Positions 23,462 through 36,572 of a DNA stretch of 64,000 bases are shown here, piece by piece. Numbering within the stretch: the first letter of the stretch is position 1; each line of letters starts with the position of its first letter. The translations under genes and the position numbers were made by a program. The DNA lies in assembly GCA_950106755.1 (NCBI GenBank), contig OX467085.1, forward strand, positions 2,046,001 to 2,110,000, written 5' to 3'. Source of the stretch: Climacium dendroides (taxonomy: Eukaryota > Streptophyta > Bryopsida > Hypnales > Climaciaceae). Under the pieces are notes generated by a model that was not told where the DNA came from, did no database searches, and worked only from the letters and a program-made list of their open reading frames with translations.

Positions 23462-26400
23462 AAATGAAGTTTAAGAAAACCGTATGGCTTCCCCACACTT
23501 TTTCAATTGAAATGGGTGTTGAAGAATGAGACTCTAAAAATCATGTTGTATTTAATAGATACCAAACCAATAAATTATAGGCTTTTGACGTCGAAGCATG
23601 TCCGAAATTATAACACACAAGTTGCAAATCGTCAAAATACTTAGGATTCATGGAAAAATGAAGTTTAAGAAAACCGTATGGCTTCCCCACACTTTTTCAA
23701 TTGAAATGGGTGTTGAAGAATGAGACTCTAAAAATCATGTTGTATTCAATAGATACCAAACCAATAAATTATAGGCTTTTGACGTGGAAGCATGTCCGAA
23801 ATTATAACACACAAGTTGCAAATCGTCGAAATAGTTAGGATTCATGGATAAATGAAGTTTAAGAAAACCCTATTGCTTTCCCACACTTTTTCAATTGAAA
23901 TGGGTGTTGAAGAATGAGACTCTAAAAATCATGTTGTATTTAATAGATACCAAACCAATAAATTATAGGCTTTTGACGTCGAAGCATGTCCTAAATCATA
24001 ACACACAAGTTGCAAATCGTCGAAATAGTTAGGATTCATGGATAAATGAAGTTTAAGAAAACCGTATGGCTTCCCCACACTTTTTCAATTGAAATGGGTG
24101 TTGAAGAATGAGACTCTAAAAATCATGTTGTATTTAATAGATACCAAACCAATAAATTATAGGCTTTTGACGTCGAAGCATGTCCGAAATTATAACACAC
24201 AAGTTGCAAATCGTCGAAATAGTTAGGATTCATGGAAAAATGAAGTTTAAAAAAACCGTATGGCTTCCCCACACTTTTTCAATTGAAATGGGTGTTGAAG
24301 AATGAGACTCTAAAAATCATGTTGTATTTAATAGAAACCAAACCAATAAATTATAGACTTTTGACGTGGAAGCATGTCCGAAATCATAACACACAAGTTT
24401 CAAATCTTCGAAATAGTTAGGATTCATGGAAAAATGAAATTTAAGAGAACCCTATTGCTTCCCCACACTTTTTCAATTGAAATGGGTGTTGAAGAATGAG
24501 ACTCTAAAAATCATGTTGTATTTAATAGATACCAAACCAATAAATTATAGGCTTTTGACGTCGAAGCATGTCCTAAATTATAACACACAAGTTGCAAATC
24601 GTCGAAATAGTTAGGATTCATGGAAAAATGAAGTTTAAGAAAACCGTATGGCTTCCCCACACTTTTTCAATCGAAATGGGTGTTGAAGAATGAGACTCTA
24701 AAAATCATGTTGTATTTAATAGATACCAAACCAATAAATTATAGGCTTTTGACGTCGAAGCATGTCCGAAATCATAACACACAAGTTGCAAATCGTCGAA
24801 ATAGTTAGGATTCATGGATAAATGAAGTTTAAGAGAACCCTATTGCTTCCCCACACTTTTTCAATTGAAATGGGTGTTGAAGAATGAGACTCTAAAAATC
24901 ATGTTGTATTTAATAGATACCAAACCAATAAATTATAGGCTTTTGACGTCGAAGCATGTCCGAAATTATAACACACAAGTTGCAAATCGTCAAAATACTT
25001 AGGATTCATGGAAAAATGAAGTTTAAGAAAACCGTATGGCTTCCCCACACTTTTTCAATTGAAATGGGTGTTGAAGAATGAGACTCTAAAAATCATGTTG
25101 TATTTAATAGATACCAAACCAATAAATTATAGGCTTTTGACGTCGAAGCATGTCCTAAATCATAACACACAAGTTGCAAATCGTCGAAATAGTTAGGATT
25201 CATGGATAAATGAAGTTTAAGAAAACCGTATGGCTTCCCCACACTTTTTCAATTGAAATGGGTGTTGAAGAATGAGACTCTAAAAATCATGTTGTATTTA
25301 ATAGATACCAAACCAATAAATTATAGGCTTTTGACGTCGAAGCATGTCCGAAATTATAACACACAAGTTGCAAATCGTCAAAATACTTAGGATTCATGGA
25401 AAAATGAAGTTTAAGAAAACCGTATGGCTTCCCCACACTTTTTCAATTGAAATGGGTGTTGAAGAATGAGACTCTAAAAATCATGTTGTATTCAATAGAT
25501 ACCAAACCAATAAATTATAGGCTTTTGACGTGGAAGCATGTCCGAAATTATAACACACAAGTTGCAAATCGTCGAAATAGTTAGGATTCATGGATAAATG
25601 AAGTTTAAGAAAACCCTATTGCTTTCCCACACTTTTTCAATTGAAATGGGTGTTGAAGAATGAGACTCTAAAAATCATGTTGTATTTAATAGATACCAAA
25701 CCAATAAATTATAGGCTTTTGACGTCGAAGCATGTCCTAAATCATAACACACAAGTTGCAAATCGTCGAAATAGTTAGGATTCATGGATAAATGAAGTTT
25801 AAGAAAACCGTATGGCTTCCCCACACTTTTTCAATTGAAATGGGTGTTGAAGAATGAGACTCTAAAAATCATGTTGTATTTAATAGATACCAAACCAATA
25901 AATTATAGGCTTTTGACGTCGAAGCATGTCCGAAATTATAACACACAAGTTGCAAATCGTCGAAATAGTTAGGATTCATGGAAAAATGAAGTTTAAAAAA
26001 ACCGTATGGCTTCCCCACACTTTTTCAATTGAAATGGGTGTTGAAGAATGAGACTCTAAAAATCATGTTGTATTTAATAGAAACCAAACCAATAAATTAT
26101 AGACTTTTGACGTGGAAGCATGTCCGAAATCATAACACACAAGTTTCAAATCTTCGAAATAGTTAGGATTCATGGAAAAATGAAATTTAAGAGAACCCTA
26201 TTGCTTCCCCACACTTTTTCAATTGAAATGGGTGTTGAAGAATGAGACTCTAAAAATCATGTTGTATTTAATAGATACCAAACCAATAAATTATAGGCTT
26301 TTGACGTCGAAGCATGTCCGAAATCATAACACACAAGTTGCAAATCGTCGAAATAGTTAGGATTCATGGATAAATGAAGTTTAAGAGAACCCTATTGCTT

Positions 26401-26712
26401 CCCCACACTTTTTCAATTGAAATGGGTGTTGAAGAATGAGACTCTAAAAATCATGTTGTATTTAATAGATACCAAACCAATAAATTATAGGCTTTTGACG
26501 TCGAAGCATGTCCGAAATTATAACACACAAGTTGCAAATCGTCAAAATACTTAGGATTCTTGGAAAAATGAAGTTTAAGAAAACCGTATGGCTTCCCCAC
26601 ACTTTTTCAATTGAAATGGGTGTTGAAGAATGAGACTCTAAAAATCATGTTGTATTCAATAGATACCAAACCAATAAATTATAGGCTTTTGACGTGGAAG
26701 CATGTCCGAAAT
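23462..26712 (+). repeat. 35-monomer-offset duplication, copy 2
   Basis: Copy of 16672-19922. It continues after 26712 as a normal monomer, whereas copy 1 switches to K-type sequence. This shows that the junction in copy 1 is a recombination point and that this copy keeps the unrecombined form. Confidence 0.9.
24251..25996 (+). repeat. K-led 9-monomer set, second copy
   Basis: Repeats the order of 17461-19206 exactly as far as could be seen, at an offset of 6,790 bp. It lies inside the 35-monomer duplication, so the two copies are products of that event rather than independent nine-unit sets. Confidence 0.7.
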
Positions 26713-27567
26713 TATAACACACAAGTTGCAAATCGTCGAAATAGTTAGGATTCATGGAAAAATGAAGTTTAAGAGAACCCTATTGCTTCCCCACACTTTT
26801 TCAATTGAAATGGGTGTTGAAGAATGAGACTCTAAAAATCATGTTGTATTCAATAGATACCAAACCAATAAATTATAGGCTTCTGACGTGGAAGCATGTC
26901 CGAAATTATAACACACAAGTTGCAAATCGTCGAAATAGTTAGGATTCATGGATAAATGAAGTTTAAGAAAACCCTATTGCTTTCCCACACTTTTTCAATT
27001 GAAATGGGTGTTGAAGAATGAGACTCTAAAAATCATGTTGTATTTAATAGATACCAAACCAATAAATTATAGGCTTTTGACGTCGAAGCATGTCCTAAAT
27101 CATAACACACAAGTTGCAAATCGTCGAAATAGTTAGGATTCATGGATAAATGAAGTTTAAGAAAACCGTATGGCTTCCCCACACTTTTTCAATTGAAATG
27201 GGTGTTGAAGAATGAGACTGTAAAAATCATGTTGTATTTAATAGATACCAAACCAATAAATTATAGGCTTTGGACGTGGAAGCATGTCCGAAATTATAAC
27301 ACACAATTTGCAAATCGTCGAAATAGTTAGGATTCATGGAAAAATGAAGTTTAAAAAAACCGTATGGCTTCCCCACACTTTTTCAATTGAAATGGGTGTT
27401 GAAGAATGAGACACTAAAAATCATGTTGTATTTAATAGATACCAAACCAATAAATTATAGGCTTTTGACGTGGAAGCATGTCCGAAATTATAACACACAA
27501 GTTGCAAATCGTCGAAATAGTTAGGATTCATGGATAAATGAAGTTTAAGAGAACCCTATTGCTTCCC

Positions 27568-29218
27568 CACACTTTTTCAATTGAAATGGGTGTTGAAGAA
27601 TGAGACTCTAAAAATCATGTTGTATTTAATAGATACCAAACCAATAAATTATAGGCTTCTGACGTGGAAGCATGTCCGAAATTATAACACACAAGTTGCA
27701 AATCGTCGAAATAGTTAGGATTCATGGATAAATGAAGTTTAAGAGAACCCTATTGCTTCCGCACACTTTTTCAATTGAAATGGGTGTTGAAGAATGAGAC
27801 TCTAAAAATCATGTTGTATTTAATAGATACCAAACCAATAAATTATAGGCTTTTGACGTGGAAGCATGTCCGAAATTATAACACACAAGTTGCAAATCGT
27901 CGAAATAGTTAGGATTCATGGATAAATGAAGTTTAAGAGAACCCTATTGCTTCCCCACACTTTTTCAATTGAAATGGGTGTTGAAGAATGAGACTCTAAA
28001 AATCATGTTGTATTTAATAGATACCAAACCAATAAATTATAGGCTTTTGACGTCGAAGCATGTCCGAAATTATAACACACAAGTTGCAAATCGTCGAAAT
28101 AGTTAGGATTCATGGAAAAATGAAGTTTAAGGGAACCCTATTGCTTCCCCACACTTTTTCAATTGAAATGGGTGTTGAAGAATGAGACTCTAAAAATCAT
28201 GTTGTATTTAATAGATACCAAACCAATAAATTATAGGCTTTTGACGTCGAAGCATGTCCTAAATCATAACACACAAGTTGCAAATCGTCGAAATAGTTAG
28301 GATTCATGGATAAATGAAGTTTAAGAAAACCGTATGGCTTCCCCACACTTTTTCAATTGAAATGGGTGTTGAAGAATGAGACTCTAAAAATCATGTTGTA
28401 TTTAATAGATACCAAACCAATAAATTATAGGCTTTGGACGTCGAAGCATGTCCGAAATTATAACACACAAGTTGCAAATCGTCGAAATACTTAGGATTCA
28501 TGGAAAAATGAAGTTTAAGAGAACCCTATTGCTTCCCCACACTTTTTCAATCGAAATGGGTGTTAAAAAAATCAGACTCTAAAAATCATGCTGTATTTAA
28601 TAGATACCAAACCAATCAATTATAGGCTTTTGACGTGGAAGCATGTCCGAAATTATAACACACAAGTTGCAAATCGTCGAAATAGTTAGGATTCATGGAT
28701 AAATGAAGTTTAAGAGAACCCTATTGCTTCCCCACACTTTTTCAATTGAAATGGGTGTTGAAGAATGAGACTCTAAAAATCATGTTGTATTTAATAGATA
28801 CCAAACCAATAAATTATAGGCTTCTGACGTGGAAGCATGTCCGAAATTATAACACACAAGTTGCAAATCGTCGAAATAGTTAGGATTCATGGATAAATGA
28901 AGTTTAAGAGAACCCTATTGCTTCCGCACACTTTTTCAATTGAAATGGGTGTTGAAGAATGAGACTCTAAAAATCATGTTGTATTTAATAGATACCAAAC
29001 CAATAAATTATAGGCTTTTGACGTGGAAGCATGTCCGAAATTATAACACACAAGTTGCAAATCGTCGAAATAGTTAGGATTCATGGATAAATGAAGTTTA
29101 AGGGAACCCTATTGCTTCCCCACACTTTTTCAATTGAAATGGGTGTTGAAGAATGAGACTCTAAAAATCATGTTGTATTTAATAGATACCAAACCAATAA
29201 ATTATAGGCTTTTGACGT
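27568..29218 (+). repeat. 9-monomer tandem duplication, copy 1
   Basis: Matches 29315-30965 at an offset of 1,747 bp (nine monomers plus the inserted base). Shared markers are CTTCTGACG near 27658 and 29405, CTTTGGACG near 28433 and 30180, and the 195-bp monomer. The match ends at m118 of the unit containing 29219. No difference was noticed inside the block. Confidence 0.8.
28519..28713 (+). repeat. 195-bp monomer, copy 1 of 6
   Basis: The usual TGTTGAAGAATGAGAC (m43-58) is replaced by TGTTAAAAAAATCAGAC, one base longer and with an A7 run. Linked variants are m34 c, m72 c, m98 c, m118 g and m181 t. All six such monomers share this set, so they descend from one event. Confidence 0.9.
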
Positions 29219-29314
29219 CGAAGCATGTCCGAAATTATAACACACAAGTTGCAAATCGTCGAAATAGTTAGGATTCATGGATAAATGAAGTTTAAGAGAA
29301 CCCTATTGCTTCCG

Positions 29315-30965
29315 CACACTTTTTCAATTGAAATGGGTGTTGAAGAATGAGACTCTAAAAATCATGTTGTATTTAATAGATACCAAACCAATAAATTATA
29401 GGCTTCTGACGTGGAAGCATGTCCGAAATTATAACACACAAGTTGCAAATCGTCGAAATAGTTAGGATTCATGGATAAATGAAGTTTAAGAGAACCCTAT
29501 TGCTTCCGCACACTTTTTCAATTGAAATGGGTGTTGAAGAATGAGACTCTAAAAATCATGTTGTATTTAATAGATACCAAACCAATAAATTATAGGCTTT
29601 TGACGTGGAAGCATGTCCGAAATTATAACACACAAGTTGCAAATCGTCGAAATAGTTAGGATTCATGGATAAATGAAGTTTAAGAGAACCCTATTGCTTC
29701 CCCACACTTTTTCAATTGAAATGGGTGTTGAAGAATGAGACTCTAAAAATCATGTTGTATTTAATAGATACCAAACCAATAAATTATAGGCTTTTGACGT
29801 CGAAGCATGTCCGAAATTATAACACACAAGTTGCAAATCGTCGAAATAGTTAGGATTCATGGAAAAATGAAGTTTAAGGGAACCCTATTGCTTCCCCACA
29901 CTTTTTCAATTGAAATGGGTGTTGAAGAATGAGACTCTAAAAATCATGTTGTATTTAATAGATACCAAACCAATAAATTATAGGCTTTTGACGTCGAAGC
30001 ATGTCCTAAATCATAACACACAAGTTGCAAATCGTCGAAATAGTTAGGATTCATGGATAAATGAAGTTTAAGAAAACCGTATGGCTTCCCCACACTTTTT
30101 CAATTGAAATGGGTGTTGAAGAATGAGACTCTAAAAATCATGTTGTATTTAATAGATACCAAACCAATAAATTATAGGCTTTGGACGTCGAAGCATGTCC
30201 GAAATTATAACACACAAGTTGCAAATCGTCGAAATACTTAGGATTCATGGAAAAATGAAGTTTAAGAGAACCCTATTGCTTCCCCACACTTTTTCAATCG
30301 AAATGGGTGTTAAAAAAATCAGACTCTAAAAATCATGCTGTATTTAATAGATACCAAACCAATCAATTATAGGCTTTTGACGTGGAAGCATGTCCGAAAT
30401 TATAACACACAAGTTGCAAATCGTCGAAATAGTTAGGATTCATGGATAAATGAAGTTTAAGAGAACCCTATTGCTTCCCCACACTTTTTCAATTGAAATG
30501 GGTGTTGAAGAATGAGACTCTAAAAATCATGTTGTATTTAATAGATACCAAACCAATAAATTATAGGCTTCTGACGTGGAAGCATGTCCGAAATTATAAC
30601 ACACAAGTTGCAAATCGTCGAAATAGTTAGGATTCATGGATAAATGAAGTTTAAGAGAACCCTATTGCTTCCGCACACTTTTTCAATTGAAATGGGTGTT
30701 GAAGAATGAGACTCTAAAAATCATGTTGTATTTAATAGATACCAAACCAATAAATTATAGGCTTTTGACGTGGAAGCATGTCCGAAATTATAACACACAA
30801 GTTGCAAATCGTCGAAATAGTTAGGATTCATGGATAAATGAAGTTTAAGGGAACCCTATTGCTTCCCCACACTTTTTCAATTGAAATGGGTGTTGAAGAA
30901 TGAGACTCTAAAAATCATGTTGTATTTAATAGATACCAAACCAATAAATTATAGGCTTTTGACGT
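29315..30965 (+). repeat. 9-monomer tandem duplication, copy 2
   Basis: Second copy of the 1,747-bp unit, carrying its own copy of the 195-bp monomer at 30266. The two matching blocks are separated by about 96 bp of less similar monomer sequence. Confidence 0.8.
30266..30460 (+). repeat. 195-bp monomer, copy 2 of 6
   Basis: Same 1-bp-longer A7 segment and linked variants as the copy at 28519. It was carried here by the 1,747-bp tandem duplication. The preceding unit ends GTTTAAGAG, the older form. Confidence 0.9.
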
Positions 30966-32419
30966 GGAAGCATGTCCGAAATTATAACACACAAGTTGCA
31001 AATCGTCGAAATAGTTAGGATTCATGGAAAAATGAAGTTTAAGGGAACCCTATTGCTTCCCCACACTTTTTCAATTGAAATGGGTGTTGAAGAATGAGAC
31101 TCTAAAAATCATGTTGTATTTAATAGAAACCAAACCAATAAATTATAGACTTTTGACGTGGAAGCATGTCCGAAATTATAACACACAAGTTTCAAATCTT
31201 CGAAATAGTTAGGATTCATGGAAAAATGAAATTTAAGAGAACCCTATTGCTTCCCCACACTTTTTCAATTGAAATGGGTGTTGAAGAATGAGACTCTAAA
31301 AATCATGTTGTATTTAATAGATACCAAACCAATAAATTATAGGCTTTTGACGTCGAAGCATGTCCGAAATCATAACACACAAGTTGCAAATCGTCGAAAT
31401 AGTTAGGATTCATGGATAAATGAAGTTTAAGAGAACCCTATTGCTTCCCCACACTTTTTCAATTGAAATGGGTGTTGAAGAATGAGACTCTAAAAATCAT
31501 GTTGTATTTAATAGATACCAAACCAATAAATTATAGGCTTTTGACGTCGAAGCATGTCCGAAATTATAACACACAAGTTGCAAATCGTCAAAATACTTAG
31601 GATTCATGGAAAAATGAAGTTTAAGAAAACCGTATGGCTTCCCCACACTTTTTCAATTGAAATGGGTGTTGAAGAATGAGACTCTAAAAATCATGTTGTA
31701 TTCAATAGATACCAAACCAATAAATTATAGGCTTTTGACGTGGAAGCATGTCCGAAATTATAACACACAAGTTGCAAATCGTCGAAATAGTTAGGATTCA
31801 TGGAAAAATGAAGTTTAAGAGAACCCTATTGCTTCCCCACACTTTTTCAATTGAAATGGGTGTTGAAGAATGAGACTCTAAAAATCATGTTGTATTTAAT
31901 AGATACCAAACCAATAAATTATAGGCTTTTGACGTGGAAGCATGTCCGAAATTATAACACACAAGTTGCAAATCGTCGAAATACTTAGGATTCATGGAAA
32001 AATGAAGTTTAAGAGAACCCTATTGCTTCCCCACACTTTTTCAATTGAAATGGGTGTTGAAGAATGAGACTCTAAAAATCATGTTGTATTTAATAGATAC
32101 CAAACCAATAAATTATAGGCTTTTGACGTCGAAGCATGTCCGAAATTATAACACACAAGTTGCAAATCGTCGAAATAGTTAGGATTCATGGAAAAATGAA
32201 GTTTAAGGGAAAGCTATTGCTTCCCCACACTTTTTCAATTGAAATGGGTGTTGAAGAATGAGACTCTAAAAATCATGTTGTATTTAATAGAAACCAAACC
32301 AATAAATTATAGACTTTTGACGTGGAAGCATGTCCGAAATCATAACACACAAGTTTCAAATCTTCGAAATAGTTAGGATTCATGGAAAAATGAAATTTAA
32401 GAGAACCCTATTGCTTCCC

Positions 32420-34243
32420 CACACTTTTTCAATTGAAATGGGTGTTGAAGAATGAGACACTAAAAATCATGTTGTATTTAATAGATACCAAACCAATAAA
32501 TTATAGGCTTTTGACGTCGAAGCATGTCCGAAATCATAACACACAAGTTGCAAATCGTCGAAATAGTTAGGATTCATGGATAAATGAAGTTTAAGAGAAC
32601 CCTATTGCTTCCCCACACTTTTTCAATTGAAATGGGTGTTGAAGAATGAGACTCTAAAAATCATGTTGTATTTAATAGATACCAAACCAATAAATTATAG
32701 GCTTTTGACGTCGAAGCATGTCCGAAATTATAACACACAAGTTGCAAATCGTCAAAATACTTAGGATTCATGGAAAAATGAAGTTTAAGAAAACCGTATG
32801 GCTTCCCCACACTTTTTCAATTGAAATGGGTGTTGAAGAATGAGACTCTAAAAATCATGTTGTATTCAATAGATACCAAACCAATAAATTATAGGCTTTT
32901 GACGTGGAAGCATGTCCGAAATTATAACACACAAGTTGCAAATCGTCGAAATAGTTAGGATTCATGGAAAAATGAAGTTTAAGAGAACCCTATTGCTTCC
33001 CCACACTTTTTCAATTGAAATGGGTGTTGAAGAATGAGACTCTAAAAATCATGTTGTATTCAATAGATACCAAACCAATAAATTATAGGCTTCTGACGTG
33101 GAAGCATGTCCAAAATTATAACACACAAGTTGCAAATCGTCGAAATAGTTAGGATTCATGGATAAATGAAGTTTAAGAAAACCCTATTGCTTTCCCACAC
33201 TTTTTCAATTGAAATGGGTGTTGAAGAATGAGACTCTAAAAATCATGTTGTATTTAATAGATACCAAACCAATAAATTATAGGCTTTTGACGTCGAAGCA
33301 TGTCCTAAATCATAACACACAAGTTGCAAATCGTCGAAATAGTTAGGATTCATGGATAAATGAAGTTTAAGAAAACCGTATGGCTTCCCCACACTTTTTC
33401 AATTGAAATGGGTGTTGAAGAATGAGACTCTAAAAATCATGTTGTATTTAATAGATACCAAACCAATAAATTATAGGCTTTTGACGTCGAAGCATGTCCG
33501 AAATTATAACACACAAGTTGCAAATCGTCGAAATAGTTAGGATTCATGGATAAATGAAGTTTAAGAGAACCCTATTGCTTCCGCACACTTTTTCAATTGA
33601 AATGGGTGTTGAAGAATGAGACTCTAAAAATCATGTTGTATTTAATAGATACCAAACCAATAAATTATAGGCTTTTGACGTGGAAGCATGTCCGAAATTA
33701 TAACACACAAGTTGCAAATCGTCGAAATAGTTAGGATTCATGGATAAATGAAGTTTAAGAGAACCCTATTGCTTCCCCACACTTTTTCAATTGAAATGGG
33801 TGTTGAAGAATGAGACTCTAAAAATCATGTTGTATTTAATAGATACCAAACCAATAAATTATAGGCTTTTGACGTCGAAGCATGTCCGAAATTATAACAC
33901 ACAAGTTGCAAATCGTCGAAATAGTTAGGATTCATGGAAAAATGAAGTTTAAGGGAACCCTATTGCTTCCCCACACTTTTTCAATTGAAATGGGTGTTGA
34001 AGAATGAGACTCTAAAAATCATGTTGTATTTAATAGATACCAAACCAATAAATTATAGGCTTTTGACGTCGAAGCATGTCCTAAATCATAACACACAAGT
34101 TGCAAATCGTCGAAATAGTTAGGATTCATGGATAAATGAAGTTTAAGAAAACCGTATGGCTTCCCCACACTTTTTCAATTGAAATGGGTGTTGAAGAATG
34201 AGACTCTAAAAATCATGTTGTATTTAATAGATACCAAACCAAT
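32420..34243 (+). repeat. 12-monomer-offset duplication, copy 1
   Basis: Matches 34749-36572 at an offset of 2,329 bp. Shared rare markers are GAGACACT near 32455 and 34784, and GTCCAAAATT near 33110 and 35439. The match stops at 34244, where c replaces a at m98. Confidence 0.75.
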
Positions 34244-34340
34244 CAATTATAGGCTTTGGACGTCGAAGCATGTCCGAAATTATAACACACAAGTTGCAAA
34301 TCGTCGAAATACTTAGGATTCATGGAAAAATGAAGTTTAG

Positions 34341-34535
34341 GAGAACCCTATTGCTTCCCCACACTTTTTCAATCGAAATGGGTGTTAAAAAAATCAGACT
34401 CTAAAAATCATGCTGTATTTAATAGATACCAAACCAATCAATTATAGGCTTTTGACGTGGAAGCATGTCCGAAATTATAACACACAAGTTGCAAATCGTC
34501 GAAATAGTTAGGATTCATGGATAAATGAAGTTTAA
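34341..34535 (+). repeat. 195-bp monomer, copy 3 of 6
   Basis: Same insertion. The base before it (m194 of the preceding unit) is g, giving GTTTAGGAG. That variant is shared only with the copies at 37446 and 39775 and groups the three as one sub-lineage. Confidence 0.9.
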
Positions 34536-34748
34536 GAGAACCCTATTGCTTCCCCACATTTTTTCAATTGAAATGGGTGTTGAAGAATGAGACTCTAAAA
34601 ATCATGTTGTATTTAATAGATACCAAACCAATAAATTATAGGCTTCTGACGTGGAAGCATGTCCGAAATTATAACACACAAGTTGCAAATCGTCGAAATA
34701 GTTAGGATTCATGGATAAATGAAGTTTAAGAGAACCCTATTGCTTCCG

Positions 34749-36572
34749 CACACTTTTTCAATTGAAATGGGTGTTGAAGAATGAGACACTAAAAATCATG
34801 TTGTATTTAATAGATACCAAACCAATAAATTATAGGCTTTTGACGTCGAAGCATGTCCGAAATCATAACACACAAGTTGCAAATCGTCGAAATAGTTAGG
34901 ATTCATGGATAAATGAAGTTTAAGAGAACCCTATTGCTTCCCCACACTTTTTCAATTGAAATGGGTGTTGAAGAATGAGACTCTAAAAATCATGTTGTAT
35001 TTAATAGATACCAAACCAATAAATTATAGGCTTTTGACGTCGAAGCATGTCCGAAATTATAACACACAAGTTGCAAATCGTCAAAATACTTAGGATTCAT
35101 GGAAAAATGAAGTTTAAGAAAACCGTATGGCTTCCCCACACTTTTTCAATTGAAATGGGTGTTGAAGAATGAGACTCTAAAAATCATGTTGTATTCAATA
35201 GATACCAAACCAATAAATTATAGGCTTTTGACGTGGAAGCATGTCCGAAATTATAACACACAAGTTGCAAATCGTCGAAATAGTTAGGATTCATGGAAAA
35301 ATGAAGTTTAAGAGAACCCTATTGCTTCCCCACACTTTTTCAATTGAAATGGGTGTTGAAGAATGAGACTCTAAAAATCATGTTGTATTCAATAGATACC
35401 AAACCAATAAATTATAGGCTTCTGACGTGGAAGCATGTCCAAAATTATAACACACAAGTTGCAAATCGTCGAAATAGTTAGGATTCATGGATAAATGAAG
35501 TTTAAGAAAACCCTATTGCTTTCCCACACTTTTTCAATTGAAATGGGTGTTGAAGAATGAGACTCTAAAAATCATGTTGTATTTAATAGATACCAAACCA
35601 ATAAATTATAGGCTTTTGACGTCGAAGCATGTCCTAAATCATAACACACAAGTTGCAAATCGTCGAAATAGTTAGGATTCATGGATAAATGAAGTTTAAG
35701 AAAACCGTATGGCTTCCCCACACTTTTTCAATTGAAATGGGTGTTGAAGAATGAGACTCTAAAAATCATGTTGTATTTAATAGATACCAAACCAATAAAT
35801 TATAGGCTTTTGACGTCGAAGCATGTCCGAAATTATAACACACAAGTTGCAAATCGTCGAAATAGTTAGGATTCATGGATAAATGAAGTTTAAGAGAACC
35901 CTATTGCTTCCGCACACTTTTTCAATTGAAATGGGTGTTGAAGAATGAGACTCTAAAAATCATGTTGTATTTAATAGATACCAAACCAATAAATTATAGG
36001 CTTTTGACGTGGAAGCATGTCCGAAATTATAACACACAAGTTGCAAATCGTCGAAATAGTTAGGATTCATGGATAAATGAAGTTTAAGAGAACCCTATTG
36101 CTTCCCCACACTTTTTCAATTGAAATGGGTGTTGAAGAATGAGACTCTAAAAATCATGTTGTATTTAATAGATACCAAACCAATAAATTATAGGCTTTTG
36201 ACGTCGAAGCATGTCCGAAATTATAACACACAAGTTGCAAATCGTCGAAATAGTTAGGATTCATGGAAAAATGAAGTTTAAGGGAACCCTATTGCTTCCC
36301 CACACTTTTTCAATTGAAATGGGTGTTGAAGAATGAGACTCTAAAAATCATGTTGTATTTAATAGATACCAAACCAATAAATTATAGGCTTTTGACGTCG
36401 AAGCATGTCCTAAATCATAACACACAAGTTGCAAATCGTCGAAATAGTTAGGATTCATGGATAAATGAAGTTTAAGAAAACCGTATGGCTTCCCCACACT
36501 TTTTCAATTGAAATGGGTGTTGAAGAATGAGACTCTAAAAATCATGTTGTATTTAATAGATACCAAACCAAT
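34749..36572 (+). repeat. 12-monomer-offset duplication, copy 2
   Basis: Second copy of the 2,329-bp-offset block. Most of it also belongs to the 3,105-bp tandem duplication, so part of this sequence exists three times (near 33.1, 35.4 and 38.5 kb, each with GTCCAAAATT). Confidence 0.75.

Larger units (their letters stand above)
1..27354 (+). repeat. Left zone: K-led multi-monomer sets
   Basis: This zone holds 141 monomers, all fitting exactly 194 bp. K monomers are frequent and most other units belong to a few types. One begins GAAAACCGTATGG (m3 a, m8 g, m12 g). Another has m17 t with m130 t and m135 c. Another has m160 a with m166 c. Another has m79 c with m118 g. The palindrome-breaking m34 c variant is rare here, seen near 3714, 9534, 13226, 14196, 17882 and 24672. 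The right edge is set where regular K-led sets stop and is approximate. Confidence 0.7.
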
